Positions 44,606 through 54,009 of a DNA stretch of 64,000 nt are shown here, piece by piece. Each line of letters opens with the position of its first letter. The stretch's first letter is position 1. The position numbers were made by a program, and so were the translations under genes. Source of the stretch: Psychroflexus torquis ATCC 700755 (GTDB taxonomy: Bacteria > Bacteroidota > Bacteroidia > Flavobacteriales > Flavobacteriaceae); NCBI RefSeq assembly GCF_000153485.2, contig NC_018721.1, forward strand, positions 3,224,001 through 3,288,000. Direction: 5' to 3'. The notes beneath the pieces are model-generated. The model saw only the letters and a list, made by a program, of their open reading frames with translations. It was not told where the DNA came from and ran no database searches.

Positions 44606-45166
44606 TTAGTCTAGATTTTTAAATTTTAACCAAAAGTACTTAATAGGAGCTTCGTCTGGAATTTGATTGGCTTCAATCTTAATTTCAGAATCGAATCTCA
44701 ATTCACTAGGGAGATGTTTTTTATCAATCACGATATAGGCTCCAATTTCATTGATGTTTAAAATAACACTATTGATGCTATTCTGGATATTATCAATTTT
44801 ATAATTTTTATAGATGGCTTTAAAATTGCTATCAATACCTAAACCTTCTTCTGTTTTATATCTGGAGTCTAAAATTTGAATTTCATCGATAGTGAGTAAT
44901 GTGTCATTTTTGAATTTAGGTTCTACAATTAAAGATACCTTCCCTTTGCTATCAAATATTTCGATTTCTTCTGTCTTTCCAAATCTAGTTTCAATATCAA
45001 AATCAGCAATAGAGTCGGTTTCTAAAATAGTTTTTAAGTCTTTAATTTCTGTTTTTGGGGTGAGTTGGCCTAATTGATTTTTGCTGATAAGTGTTTTAGA
45101 GGTAGAACCATCACAACTCACAAGCAAAACTAAAAGTAAGCTTCCAAATAGGGATAAAAGTTTCAT
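44606..45166 (-). CDS. Lipoprotein, unknown function
   Basis: This 186-residue protein has a lipoprotein signal (VLLVSCDGSTSKT, Cys near residue 19). The mature part is beta-rich and charged (IEIFDSKGKVSLIVEP, YIVIDKKHLPSELRF) without a motif I recognise. It could assist sensing or binding at the outer membrane. It is transcribed in the same direction as the hydrolase cluster. Confidence 0.7.
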   Translation of the reverse strand: MKLLSLFGSLLLVLLVSCDGSTSKTLISKNQLGQLTPKTEIKDLKTILETDSIADFDIETRFGKTEEIEIFDSKGKVSLIVEPKFKNDTLLTIDEIQILDSRYKTEEGLGIDSNFKAIYKNYKIDNIQNSINSVILNINEIGAYIVIDKKHLPSELRFDSEIKIEANQIPDEAPIKYFWLKFKNLD

Positions 45167-45271
45167 TTAAATTTTTCTTCAAAAATAAATAAAGTCTCGT
45201 ACTTAATAAGATTTAGTATCATTTATTATGAGAAGACTTTTGTTATGTTTTATTTCGAAAAAAGCTTTCAG

Positions 45272-45279
45272 TATCTTTG
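45272..45279 (+). promoter_or_regulatory. Probable -7 box just upstream of queE
   Basis: TATCTTTG fits TAnnTTTG and ends 4 bases before the queE ATG at 45284. If it is used, the transcript would have almost no leader. No TTG lies at the usual 17-23 spacing, so this remains tentative. Confidence 0.4.
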
Positions 45280-45283
45280 CAGC

Positions 45284-45916
45284 ATGCAAAATGAAAAAAT
45301 TGAAGATCTCGTTCAAAAAGGTGTAATGCTACCCCTTATGGAAGAGTTTTATACTATCCAGGGTGAAGGCTATCATACTGGGACAGCAGCTTACTTTATC
45401 CGAATAGGAGGATGCGATGTGGGTTGCCATTGGTGTGATGTGAAAGAGAGCTGGGATCCAGAACGGCATCCTCCCACTCGAATAGGTTCTATTATTGAAA
45501 ATGCTAAAAAATATAGTAACACGATCGTGATTACAGGTGGTGAACCTCTTACTTGGGATATGTCTATGCTCACCCAAGGCTTGAAAGATAACCAACTTAG
45601 CATCCATATAGAAACATCTGGAGCTTACGATTTGACAGGGGTTTGGGATTGGATCTGTTTATCTCCCAAAAAAAATAAGTTACCTAAACCAGAAATTTAT
45701 CCAAAAGTAGATGAGTTAAAAGTCATTATCTTTAATAAGCATGATTTTAAATTTGCTGAAGAGCATGCTTCACAAGTAGGTGAAGACTGTGAACTTTTTC
45801 TACAACCTGAGTGGAGTGTAAGAGAAAAAATGACTCCACAAATTGTAGAATACGTCATGAAACATCCTAAATGGAGAATTTCTTTGCAAACGCATAAGTA
45901 TCTTAATATTCCTTAA
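45284..45916 (+). CDS. queE: 7-carboxy-7-deazaguanine synthase
   Basis: I chose the start at 45284 (MQNEKIEDLVQKG), giving 210 residues. This radical SAM enzyme contracts carboxy-tetrahydropterin to carboxydeazaguanine in queuosine biosynthesis. The motif EFYTIQGEGYHTG and the cluster Cys set C-x3-C-x2-C in GGCDVGCHWCDVKESW are clear. The SAM-binding glycines follow in VITGGEPL, and ETSGAYDLTG is present. Its QueC/QueD/QueF partners are not in the window. Confidence 0.95.
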   Translation: MQNEKIEDLVQKGVMLPLMEEFYTIQGEGYHTGTAAYFIRIGGCDVGCHWCDVKESWDPERHPPTRIGSIIENAKKYSNTIVITGGEPLTWDMSMLTQGLKDNQLSIHIETSGAYDLTGVWDWICLSPKKNKLPKPEIYPKVDELKVIIFNKHDFKFAEEHASQVGEDCELFLQPEWSVREKMTPQIVEYVMKHPKWRISLQTHKYLNIP

Positions 45917-45962
45917 ACACTTTCCATAATTAAACATACATCAAATTCATTTAGTCATCGAA

Positions 45963-46166
45963 GTGTTTAAAATTATTTTTTTTTCACCAAGTGTTAATGA
46001 CAATATTACTGCAATTGGTCAACCTAAGGCTGCTAACCTAAATGATAGTACTGAATTTGGTGTCGCACATGTACTAGACGTTTATGGATATGTAAATGTT
46101 CATTTAGGCGCTATCCAAACAGAAAGTACTGTTTATCAACGTAATATAGAGGACAACCTTGAGTAG
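45963..46166 (+). pseudogene. Small open frame without proper start, possible gene fragment
   Basis: The frame opens only with a GTG and contains no ATG. It encodes 67 residues, ending GYVNVHLGAIQTESTVYQRN and a short acidic tail. It stands right before a strong terminator, and its composition looks coding. I infer either a tiny unrecognised gene or the 3' remainder of a longer one whose start has been lost. Confidence 0.3.
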
Positions 46167-46190
46167 TCTTCAGTCATAAATAATAAACTA

Positions 46191-46215
46191 AAAGCGGCCA
46201 ATTGGCCGCTTTTTT
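46191..46215. terminator. Perfectly palindromic terminator
   Basis: AAAGCGGCCAATTGGCCGCTTT is a perfect palindrome followed by a T run, suited to terminate the plus-strand unit. Its left flank is A-rich, so it may also work for the minus-strand oxidase gene that ends at its edge. Confidence 0.85.
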
Positions 46216-46754
46216 TATGGGTTTAAATAGTGTCCTTCCCACTGATTAGACTTATCAAACCTAGCTCTTACATGGTTTGGTCTGCTTAATTGAAGGTATT
46301 CTAAGGTTTCTGGAATTAATTTTAAAACGCAAAAGTGATGTTCATCGTCTTTATAGTCGACGTGGTCTGGATTGTCTATGGGTGTTCCTGGGGCCTGTTT
46401 GGTGATAAAATCTTTTTGTGCCTTTCCTTGTACTCGACTCCAGAAGTCTTCATAAGCCTTACCAGATCTCACTAACTCCACTTGTCCCTCAACTTTAATC
46501 TGCAAAAGTTTTTTAGGATGGTAGAACAGTAAGCTCGCTTTAGAGTTTTTTTCTAATTGTTGCACTTTATCACTTCTATTGTCTGAGTATATGATAAGGT
46601 CAAAATCATCTGTAGCATCTCTTAAAACTACCGTACGCTGGGTAGGGGCACCATTTTCAATACTCGCTAAACTTACATACCTAAAGGGGTGTTTTTTTTT
46701 GAGATATCCAAATCTAACTTCACTTTTTAAATCCTTTAAAATTTGGTCTAACAT
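46215..46754 (-). CDS. Pyridoxamine 5'-phosphate oxidase-family flavoprotein
   Basis: I chose the start at 46754 (MLDQILKDLKSEV) because the longer frame adds a tail with no family match and would cover the divergent guaA promoter. The 179-residue split-barrel FMN protein has RTVVLRDATDDFDLIIYSDNRSDK and LLFYHPKKLLQIKVEGQVE, and ends with WEGHYLNP. It is shorter than, and divergent from, true PdxH, so vitamin B6 oxidation is possible but not certain. Confidence 0.85.
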   Translation of the reverse strand: MLDQILKDLKSEVRFGYLKKKHPFRYVSLASIENGAPTQRTVVLRDATDDFDLIIYSDNRSDKVQQLEKNSKASLLFYHPKKLLQIKVEGQVELVRSGKAYEDFWSRVQGKAQKDFITKQAPGTPIDNPDHVDYKDDEHHFCVLKLIPETLEYLQLSRPNHVRARFDKSNQWEGHYLNP

Positions 46755-46813
46755 TTTTTGCTTAAATGTAAAAAAATAGCAGCTAAACGGAAGCCAGTTT
46801 TGTCTCAAATTTA

Positions 46814-46821
46814 TACTTTTG
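46814..46821 (+). promoter_or_regulatory. Probable -7 box just upstream of guaA
   Basis: TACTTTTG fits the flavobacterial TAnnTTTG box and ends 3 bases before the guaA ATG at 46825. Use of it would give a leaderless or near-leaderless transcript. The nearest TTG is only 11 bases upstream, shorter than usual. Confidence 0.4.
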
Positions 46822-46824
46822 CCT

Positions 46825-48354
46825 ATGCAAAAAAATGTTCTTATTCTCGATTTTGGATCTCAATATACACAGCTCATCGCCAGGCGAGTTCGTGAGTTAA
46901 ACATCTATTGTGAAATCCATCCCTTCAATAAATTGCCTGAAGACTTATCTGCTTTTAAAGCTGTGGTACTTTCAGGAAGCCCTTTTTCCTGTAGAAACCC
47001 TGAAGCGCCTCAACCAGATTTGAGTCAGATTAAGGGGAAAATTCCACTTCTGGGAGTTTGCTTTGGTGCTCAATTTATGGCACACAACTTTGGAGGTGAA
47101 GTTGTAGGTTCTAATACCAGAGAATTTGGAAGAGCCAACCTGTCCTTTATAAAAGATAAAGAACCGCTTTTTAAAGGAATCCTTGAGCAATCCCAAGTAT
47201 GGATGTCACATAGCGATAGCATCGAGTCCCTGCCAGATCATTTTATAAGAATGGCGAGTACAAGCGACGTCCTTAATGCAGCCTACAGAATTGAAGGAGA
47301 AGACACTTATGGAATTCAGTTTCATCCAGAGGTCTATCACTCTAAAGACGGTGCACAACTCTTAGAAAACTTTTTAGTTCATATTGCTCAAGTTCCACAA
47401 ACTTGGACTCCATCTGCATTTGTAGATATGACGGTAGCTGACTTGAAAGAAAAAATTGGAGATGATAAAGTGATTCTAGGATTAAGTGGTGGAGTAGATT
47501 CTACAGTCGCTGCAACTTTGCTTCACAAAGCTATCGGTAAGAATCTACATTGCATCTTTGTGAATAACGGACTACTGAGGAAAAACGAATTCGACTCTGT
47601 TCTTGACCAGTATAAACACATGGGGTTAAACGTAAAAGGGGTGGATGCCACAGATTTATTTTTGGATGCTTTGCATGGTGTTTCTGACCCTGAGCAAAAA
47701 AGAAAGAAAATAGGAAATTCATTTATCGAGGTTTTTGATGATGAAGCCTCTAATGTAAAGGACGCAACCTTTTTAGCTCAAGGGACTATCTATCCTGATG
47801 TCATAGAGTCTATTTCTGTCAATGGGCCTTCTGCAACCATAAAATCACATCACAACGTAGGAGGTTTGCCAGATTTCATGAAATTGAAAATTGTTGAACC
47901 TTTAAGAATGTTGTTTAAAGATGAAGTAAGACGGGTAGGAGCAGAGATGGGTATCGATTCAAAACTTCTGGGAAGACATCCTTTTCCTGGACCTGGTTTG
48001 GCTATTAGAATTTTAGGAGAAATTACCAAAGAAAAAGTAAGCATATTACAAGAAGTTGATGCCATTTTTATTGATGCGTTAAGAGAATGGAACCTGTATG
48101 ACAAAGTTTGGCAGGCAGGAGCAATTTTACTTCCTGTAAATTCCGTTGGCGTAATGGGAGATGAAAGAACTTACGAAAAAGTAGTCGCCTTAAGAGCCGT
48201 AGAATCCACAGATGGGATGACGGCAGATTGGGTAGATTTACCTTACAATTTTCTCCAAAAAGTATCTAATCAGATAATTAATCGTGTTAAAGGCGTTAAT
48301 AGAGTCGTGTACGACATTAGTTCTAAACCACCAGCAACCATAGAATGGGAATAA
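46825..48354 (+). CDS. guaA: GMP synthase (glutamine-hydrolysing)
   Basis: This enzyme of about 509 residues converts XMP to GMP with glutamine and ATP. I took the ATG at 46825 ([16 protein letters not shown]). The N-terminal class I glutamine amidotransferase has the nucleophile Cys in [13 protein letters not shown] and the His-x-Glu in QFHPEVYHS. The ATP-pyrophosphatase domain has [19 protein letters not shown]. The dimerisation domain ends with the conserved PPATIEWE. The TAA stop overlaps the ATG of the next gene by one base, so the two are co-transcribed. Confidence 0.97.
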   Translation: MQKNVLILDFGSQYTQLIARRVRELNIYCEIHPFNKLPEDLSAFKAVVLSGSPFSCRNPEAPQPDLSQIKGKIPLLGVCFGAQFMAHNFGGEVVGSNTREFGRANLSFIKDKEPLFKGILEQSQVWMSHSDSIESLPDHFIRMASTSDVLNAAYRIEGEDTYGIQFHPEVYHSKDGAQLLENFLVHIAQVPQTWTPSAFVDMTVADLKEKIGDDKVILGLSGGVDSTVAATLLHKAIGKNLHCIFVNNGLLRKNEFDSVLDQYKHMGLNVKGVDATDLFLDALHGVSDPEQKRKKIGNSFIEVFDDEASNVKDATFLAQGTIYPDVIESISVNGPSATIKSHHNVGGLPDFMKLKIVEPLRMLFKDEVRRVGAEMGIDSKLLGRHPFPGPGLAIRILGEITKEKVSILQEVDAIFIDALREWNLYDKVWQAGAILLPVNSVGVMGDERTYEKVVALRAVESTDGMTADWVDLPYNFLQKVSNQIINRVKGVNRVVYDISSKPPATIEWE

Positions 48355-50276
48355 TGAAAAGATTTATTTTAAGTAGTATTTTAGTGTTAGCCTTTGTGAA
48401 CCTGAGCGCGCAAGACCTCAGAAGTTATGCGGCGGAACAAGGCGAAAAGCTTCAAGAAATAGCTTCAAAATTCCAGGTAGATTTATTAACCTTAAGAAAG
48501 TTGAATCCTTCTATAAGCGACCTTAGAGATATATCGGGACAACTTTTTGTAGTTCCCGTTCAGCCTAATTTTAGTTTAAATTCAACTGTTAAATTAATTT
48601 CCTACGATGTAAGTCCCAAAGAGACGCTTTATAGTATTTCAAAGACTTATAATTTAAAAGTCAAAGATTTAAAAACGTATAATCCATTTCTTTTTGAAAG
48701 GGGATTAGACTATAATGATATACTTAGAATCCCTGTATATGAACTTAAAGACAAAGATTTAGATATTAATCAGAGTATTAAAAACTCTGAATTCAGTACT
48801 TTAATGCACCTTGTTTTACCTCAAGAAACGAAGTATGGAATTTCAAAAAAATATGGGCTTAGTGTAGAACAATTAGAAGCGCTTAATCCCGGCATTGATG
48901 AAAAAGAAATCCAACCTGGGCAATTTGTGAAAATCAAGCGTCCTGTTGAAATTAAGAGTTTTCCAAGACCTAGAGATGAAAACTATGTTTACTTAGAGGT
49001 AGATCGTGAAAATTCTATTCAATCTATTTCTGAAAATTACGATGTTACAGAATATGACTTATTAGCTTCCAATCCTTCTTTGAAATTTGAAGGTATGAGT
49101 GAAGGTCTTATTTTAAAAATACCTCAAATAGATGAGGCTGAATTTTTTAAATATCAAAAATTCACTTTTGATGATAAGCTTAAGTATTTTGATACAAAAT
49201 CTATTGCGGTGATGCTTCCTTTAAATTTAGAGCGGACTAAAATTGATAGTGTTGATTTTGGTTCCCTATTGAAAAATAGTAATCTGTTAAGAATTTCGCT
49301 GGATTTTTATGAAGGGATACAAATGGCTATCGATTCTGCATCTGCAAGAGGAATCTCAGTAAATATGGACGTTTATGATACTCGGAATGATCCCTCTCAC
49401 GTCAGCCAACTTTTAACTGAGGATTTTAAAGAGTATCAGGCTGTAGTTGGTCCATTATTGGACCCAAGTCTTAAGAAAGTCACCAAGTACCTTTCGAGAG
49501 ACAGCGTGCCTGTTATTTCTCCACTGGTGAATCCAAAATTTGAATTTAACAATCTTTTCAGCACGCTTCCGAAAGACGAAGCAATGCAAGAGTTGTTAAT
49601 TACTTATATTCAAAAGTCGTGGAGTGATGAAAATATGGTCATATTAACCGATAGTATTTCAAAGCCTATCCAGAGAAAATACACCTATACATTTCCAGAT
49701 CTTAAAGTTGTGAATCAAGAAGATTCACAATACTTGCAAAAGATGGACATACAACCCCATTTAGATTCGTTAAAAACTAATTGGTTTATTTTGGAAACAG
49801 AAAATATAGGCATCGCTGAGGCGACAGTTTCTTTTTTGAAATCCTATTCTAGAAAAGGATACGACATTAGGCTTTTTACATCAAAACGGAATTCATTTTA
49901 TGATGATGAAATTTCAAACTACTATCTCAGTGATCTCCAATTTACATTTCCATCTATTTCAAAATCTCACTTAGCATCGGCAGATAGCCAAACTTCCAAT
50001 GCTTATTACATCAAGCATGGAGCGTCTCCAAATCGCTATGTGATGAGAGGTTATGATGTGATGATGGACTTGCTCTTAAGGTTGACTTATGCTAAAACTC
50101 TTCAATCTTCCACGGAAATACAAGGCTATACTGAGCATCTTGAGAATAAATTTAATTACACTAAAAATGAATTTAGTTTAGGTTATGAAAATGATGCAAT
50201 TTATCTTTTCCAGTATGGTAAAGATTTAAACATTGAAGCTATTGATTTGTCAAAGTTTTTAAGAGCAGGTGAATAA
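48354..50276 (+). CDS. LysM-repeat protein with periplasmic-binding-protein-like domain
   Basis: This 640-residue exported protein has a signal peptide ending NLSAQ near residue 20. Four LysM-type peptidoglycan-binding repeats are seen at about residues 25-70, 82-128, 148-195 and 210-258, each with a core such as ETLYSISKTYNLKVKDLKTYNP. From about residue 285 a type I periplasmic binding protein fold follows (IAVMLPLNLE, GIQMAIDSASARGI, AVVGPLLDPSLKKVTKYL). This layout is common in Bacteroidota but its role is not known; binding of the cell wall plus a small ligand is inferred. It overlaps guaA by one base. Confidence 0.9.
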   Translation: MKRFILSSILVLAFVNLSAQDLRSYAAEQGEKLQEIASKFQVDLLTLRKLNPSISDLRDISGQLFVVPVQPNFSLNSTVKLISYDVSPKETLYSISKTYNLKVKDLKTYNPFLFERGLDYNDILRIPVYELKDKDLDINQSIKNSEFSTLMHLVLPQETKYGISKKYGLSVEQLEALNPGIDEKEIQPGQFVKIKRPVEIKSFPRPRDENYVYLEVDRENSIQSISENYDVTEYDLLASNPSLKFEGMSEGLILKIPQIDEAEFFKYQKFTFDDKLKYFDTKSIAVMLPLNLERTKIDSVDFGSLLKNSNLLRISLDFYEGIQMAIDSASARGISVNMDVYDTRNDPSHVSQLLTEDFKEYQAVVGPLLDPSLKKVTKYLSRDSVPVISPLVNPKFEFNNLFSTLPKDEAMQELLITYIQKSWSDENMVILTDSISKPIQRKYTYTFPDLKVVNQEDSQYLQKMDIQPHLDSLKTNWFILETENIGIAEATVSFLKSYSRKGYDIRLFTSKRNSFYDDEISNYYLSDLQFTFPSISKSHLASADSQTSNAYYIKHGASPNRYVMRGYDVMMDLLLRLTYAKTLQSSTEIQGYTEHLENKFNYTKNEFSLGYENDAIYLFQYGKDLNIEAIDLSKFLRAGE

Positions 50277-50295
50277 GTTAATAGAGTTTGAAAGG

Positions 50296-51246
50296 TTAAA
50301 ATTCAATTTGGCTGGCTTTAAGTTTCGCAGTCTCAAATTCAGCAATAAGATTTTCAACAATCATTTTAGCGGGTATAACATTATCTATCAATCCAGAGAT
50401 TTGCCCAATTTCTAATTCACCTTCTTGTAGATCACCTTCAAACATTCCCTGTTTTGCCCTAGCTCTTCCTAGTAATTGTTTAAGGTCTTCCTTCGAAGGA
50501 GAAGTTGTGTATAAGCTTTCGATATCATTGTAAAACTTATTTTTTAAAAGCCTTACAGGAGCTAATTCTTTTAAAGTAAGCTTAGTATCGCCTTCTTGAG
50601 CTTTGAGGACTTCATTTTTGAAATTGATATGAGAGGAAGCTTCGTCACTAGCCACAAATCGAGTTCCTACTTGCACAGCATCAGCACCAAGAATCATCGC
50701 GGCTAACATGCCAGCTCCTGTAGCAATTCCTCCAGCAGCGATAAGCGGGATGTCCAAATCCTTCTTGACCATGGGAAGTAACGTAAAGGTGGTGGTTTCT
50801 TCTCGTCCATTATGACCTCCTGCTTCAAATCCTTCTGCAACGACAGCGTCAACTCCAGCGTCCTGAGATTTCAACGCAAACTTTACACTGCTTACTACAT
50901 GAACTACTTTTATACCGTGAGATTTTAAATGAGCGGTCCATGTTTTTGGATTTCCTGCAGAAGTAAATACGATAGGAACCTCCTCTTCTATAATGATTCC
51001 CATGATTTTATCCAAATCTGGATACAACATAGGAACATTGACTGCAAAAGGCAGTGAGGTTGCTTTTTTACATTTTTGAATATGTTCTCTTAAAATATCT
51101 GGATACATAGAGCCAGCACCAATGATGCCTAGGCCACCAGCCTTACTGACTTCACTTGCCAGTTTCCAACCACTTGCCCAGATCATCCCAGCTTGAATGA
51201 GAGGGTACTTAATACCGAATAATGAAGTTATTCTATTTTGAGACAT
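50296..51246 (-). CDS. Nitronate monooxygenase/FabK-like FMN oxidoreductase
   Basis: This 316-residue TIM-barrel flavoprotein of the NMO family has LIQAGMIWASGWKLASEVSKAGG near the N-terminus. It also has VVAEGFEAGGHNGR with the conserved His, and IAAGGIATGAGMLAAMILGADAVQVGTRF, which binds the FMN phosphate. Family members are nitronate monooxygenases or enoyl-ACP reductase FabK; the sequence alone does not decide between them. It ends 9 bases from mnmA on the same strand. Confidence 0.87.
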   Translation of the reverse strand: MSQNRITSLFGIKYPLIQAGMIWASGWKLASEVSKAGGLGIIGAGSMYPDILREHIQKCKKATSLPFAVNVPMLYPDLDKIMGIIIEEEVPIVFTSAGNPKTWTAHLKSHGIKVVHVVSSVKFALKSQDAGVDAVVAEGFEAGGHNGREETTTFTLLPMVKKDLDIPLIAAGGIATGAGMLAAMILGADAVQVGTRFVASDEASSHINFKNEVLKAQEGDTKLTLKELAPVRLLKNKFYNDIESLYTTSPSKEDLKQLLGRARAKQGMFEGDLQEGELEIGQISGLIDNVIPAKMIVENLIAEFETAKLKASQIEF

Positions 51247-51255
51247 GAAAAAATA

Positions 51256-52449
51256 TTATGCGATTACACCTGAACCTAACAATTCGTCTTCGTGGTACCA
51301 GGCCACAAATTGCCCTTCAGAAATGGCAGTCTGTTCATCTTCAAAAATAACATAAAGTTCGTCTTTCATCTTGTAAAGCTTAGCTTTTTCCAAAGGCTGT
51401 CTATACCGGATTCTTGCCATTACCTCCATGGTATCGCCCTCTTTTAATTCCAGATCTTGTCTTATCCAATGCACTTCATCATTTGTGACCCAGAGGCCTT
51501 TTTTATGAAGTCCAGGATGAGTTTTGCCTTGGCCGGTGTATAAGATATTATTTTCAACATCAGTATCTATGACAAAAAGTGGTTCTTTGGTACCTCCAAT
51601 AGCTAAGCCTTTCCGCTGTCCTTTTGTGAAAAAATGAGCTCCAACATGAGTGCCCAGAACTTTACCAAACTCAGGTTTCAAACTCAATTTTTTGCTATCC
51701 TTTTTAAGTTGAGTTATTAATTCTGAATCCGTTTTCGCTGACTTTTCTGCTTTAAATATATCGTGAGAAGAATCAATTTCGATCACTTGGCCTTCCTTGG
51801 ATTTAAGCTTTTGCTGAAGGAAATCTGGTAACTTCACTTTACCAATAAAGCATAAACCTTGAGAGTCTTTTTTATCTGCGGTGATTAAATTCTGAGATTT
51901 AGCGATTTGTCTCACTTCAGATTTTTGAAGTTCTCCAACGGGGAAAAGTGTTTTAGCCAATTGCTTTTGAGACACCTGACATAAAAAATAAGATTGATCT
52001 TTATTATCATCTTTTCCTGCTAACAATCTATAAATGGTTTCACTGTTTTTTTCAATGCTGTCTTTTCTGCAGTAATGCCCTGTGGCGACATAGTCTGCGC
52101 CAAGAGAGGTCGCGATATCCATAAATACATCAAACTTTATTTCCCTGTTGCAAAGTACATCTGGGTTTGGAGTTCGACCTTTTTCGTACTCGGCGAACAT
52201 ATAGTCCACAATACGCTCTTTATACTGCTTGCTGAGGTCTACGGTCTGAAAAGGGATTCCTAATTTTTCGGCAACTAACATAGCGTCATTGCTATCCTCA
52301 AGCCAAGGGCATTCATCACTAATTGTCACAGAATCATCGTGCCAGTTTTTCATAAATAAGCCTATAACTTCATACCCCTTTTCTTTGCACAAATAAGCAG
52401 CTACACTGGAATCAACACCACCACTTAAACCAACAACAACTCTTTTCAT
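51256..52449 (-). CDS. mnmA: tRNA 2-thiouridine(34) synthase MnmA
   Basis: This enzyme of 397 residues installs the 2-thio group on wobble uridine of Lys, Glu and Gln tRNAs. I chose the start at 52449 ([17 protein letters not shown]). It shows the PP-loop SGGVDSS, the catalytic Cys in [15 protein letters not shown], the second Cys in [12 protein letters not shown], and the sequence [14 protein letters not shown]-terminal barrel ([13 protein letters not shown]) follows. A TAATTTTG element upstream on the minus strand (52468-52475) may be its -7 box. Confidence 0.96.
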   Translation of the reverse strand: MKRVVVGLSGGVDSSVAAYLCKEKGYEVIGLFMKNWHDDSVTISDECPWLEDSNDAMLVAEKLGIPFQTVDLSKQYKERIVDYMFAEYEKGRTPNPDVLCNREIKFDVFMDIATSLGADYVATGHYCRKDSIEKNSETIYRLLAGKDDNKDQSYFLCQVSQKQLAKTLFPVGELQKSEVRQIAKSQNLITADKKDSQGLCFIGKVKLPDFLQQKLKSKEGQVIEIDSSHDIFKAEKSAKTDSELITQLKKDSKKLSLKPEFGKVLGTHVGAHFFTKGQRKGLAIGGTKEPLFVIDTDVENNILYTGQGKTHPGLHKKGLWVTNDEVHWIRQDLELKEGDTMEVMARIRYRQPLEKAKLYKMKDELYVIFEDEQTAISEGQFVAWYHEDELLGSGVIA

Positions 52450-52611
52450 GACTCTTAAATTAAAGTGCAAAATTACGAAAGTTTATATTGACTCAGTTAA
52501 AATAGCTTTGTTAACTTCTTCATATAAGATTCATCTCGTCTAAAGTTATTTAACTTAAATTGAATAAAATAATACTGATATGTTTCTAAATTGTAAAAAA
52601 AAATAATACAT

Positions 52612-53937
52612 ATGAAAAAGAAAATATTTTTATCTAAATTAATTTTAATAACACTAGTCACCAGCTTCCTGTTCGCCTGTAGTGGCGATGATGCTGCGGT
52701 TCCTATAGCTAACAATCCGACTACTTTTGAAATTATCTCTGAAAGTCCAGATCATACTATATTAGAAGATTTACTTTTGAGCTCTGGTTTGGATCAGGCC
52801 TTAAATTCAGGGATCTATACTGTATTCGCCCCTACCGATGCTGCATTTGGAAATATAGACACGTCTAATTTAAGTGATAGCCAGGTAAAAAATATTCTGA
52901 TGAATCATGTTGTTCAGGGTGCAGCTGAATCTTCAAATCTTATCACTGCTTACCTTAATACATTAGCTGTAGAAAGTTTATCTGGTGTAGAAAATAACTT
53001 AAGTTTATACGTCAATGTAGGAACCGACATTACCCTAAATGGTAAATCTGTTGTCACTGGTCCAGATAATTTAGCATCTAATGGCGTGGTTCATAGTGTG
53101 AACGAAGTCATCACCATTCCAGATGTAACTACTTTTGCTATAGCAGATCCAACATTTGGAACCTTGGTCGACGCTTTAACCTTGGATGGACAGCCAGATT
53201 TTGTAGCTACCTTGAGTTCTTTTCAGGCTCCAGCACCGTTTACTGTATTTGCTCCTACCAACGATGCATTTGTAACAGCATTTACTGAATTAGGTGTTGA
53301 GAGTTTGACGGATATTGACCCAACAATTCTAACGTCTATATTGAATACACATGTTATTGCTAATGCCAATATTACATCAGCCGAACTTGAAAGTGGAACC
53401 ATCGAGACTTTAGGTGAAACCTTCGAACTTGATGCTCCAAATGCTACACTAACAGACCAAAATGGAAGGTCAATTGCAATTGTTGTGACAGATGTGCAAG
53501 CAGGCAATGGAGTTGTTCATGTGGTAAGCAGTGTAATTCTTCCAGACTTAAATTTAGACCCTCCACCATCTGCCAATAGTGTAGAAATGACAGTTGGTAA
53601 TAATGGGGCTTCATCTTACTTTGTGAGTGAAATCATTGGTGATGAAAATGTAACTCCCTTAAATGTGGCTAATAGCTCTTGGATTTTAACTGAAGGGACC
53701 CGCTATAAATTGACCATCTTAGGAGCAAGTTCTCATCCCTTTGAACTAAGAAATTCAAATGGTGATGCTCTTTTAAGTCAAAGTAATGAGGGGTCATTTG
53801 AAGCAGATACTGCAGTTGACTTCCAAACTGATGGACAACAATTTGACTTTACAGTCACCTCTGAATTAGCTGCTGAACTAAACAAATACTTTTGTACGAT
53901 TCATTCAGGTATGAATGGTATGGTGAGTGTTCAGTAA
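52612..53937 (+). CDS. Lipoprotein with two FAS1 domains and a C-terminal cupredoxin-like domain
   Basis: This 441-residue lipoprotein (lipobox FLFACSGDD, Cys about residue 22) carries two fasciclin (FAS1) domains, roughly residues 36-170 and 178-310. Each has the YTVFAPTDAAF or FTVFAPTNDAF box and the later NGVVHSVNEVI or GNGVVHVVSSVI box. The last 115 residues form a plastocyanin-like fold with a His in GASSHPFELR. Its closing CTIHSGMNGMVSV gives a C-x2-H-x2-M pattern like the copper loop of amicyanin. FAS1 domains usually mediate adhesion; a type 1 copper site suggests electron transfer or copper binding. The combination is noteworthy. Confidence 0.88.
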   Translation: MKKKIFLSKLILITLVTSFLFACSGDDAAVPIANNPTTFEIISESPDHTILEDLLLSSGLDQALNSGIYTVFAPTDAAFGNIDTSNLSDSQVKNILMNHVVQGAAESSNLITAYLNTLAVESLSGVENNLSLYVNVGTDITLNGKSVVTGPDNLASNGVVHSVNEVITIPDVTTFAIADPTFGTLVDALTLDGQPDFVATLSSFQAPAPFTVFAPTNDAFVTAFTELGVESLTDIDPTILTSILNTHVIANANITSAELESGTIETLGETFELDAPNATLTDQNGRSIAIVVTDVQAGNGVVHVVSSVILPDLNLDPPPSANSVEMTVGNNGASSYFVSEIIGDENVTPLNVANSSWILTEGTRYKLTILGASSHPFELRNSNGDALLSQSNEGSFEADTAVDFQTDGQQFDFTVTSELAAELNKYFCTIHSGMNGMVSVQ

Positions 53938-53960
53938 TTTTTATAAGCTTTATCAAACTA

Positions 53961-53990
53961 AAAAGGAGACCAATTTTGGTCTCCTTTTTT
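53961..53990. terminator. Rho-independent terminator between convergent genes
   Basis: This is an 11-bp stem (AAAAGGAGACC with GGTCTCCTTTT), a 6-base loop and flanking A and T runs. It serves the FAS1 gene and possibly yidC from the other side. Confidence 0.88.
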
Positions 53991-54009
53991 TATGCGAAAT
54001 AAATTTATT

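Noticed and set aside
46755..46808. N-terminal extension of the PNPOx-family protein
   Set aside because: The extra residues do not match the family and would overlap the region expected to hold the divergent guaA promoter.
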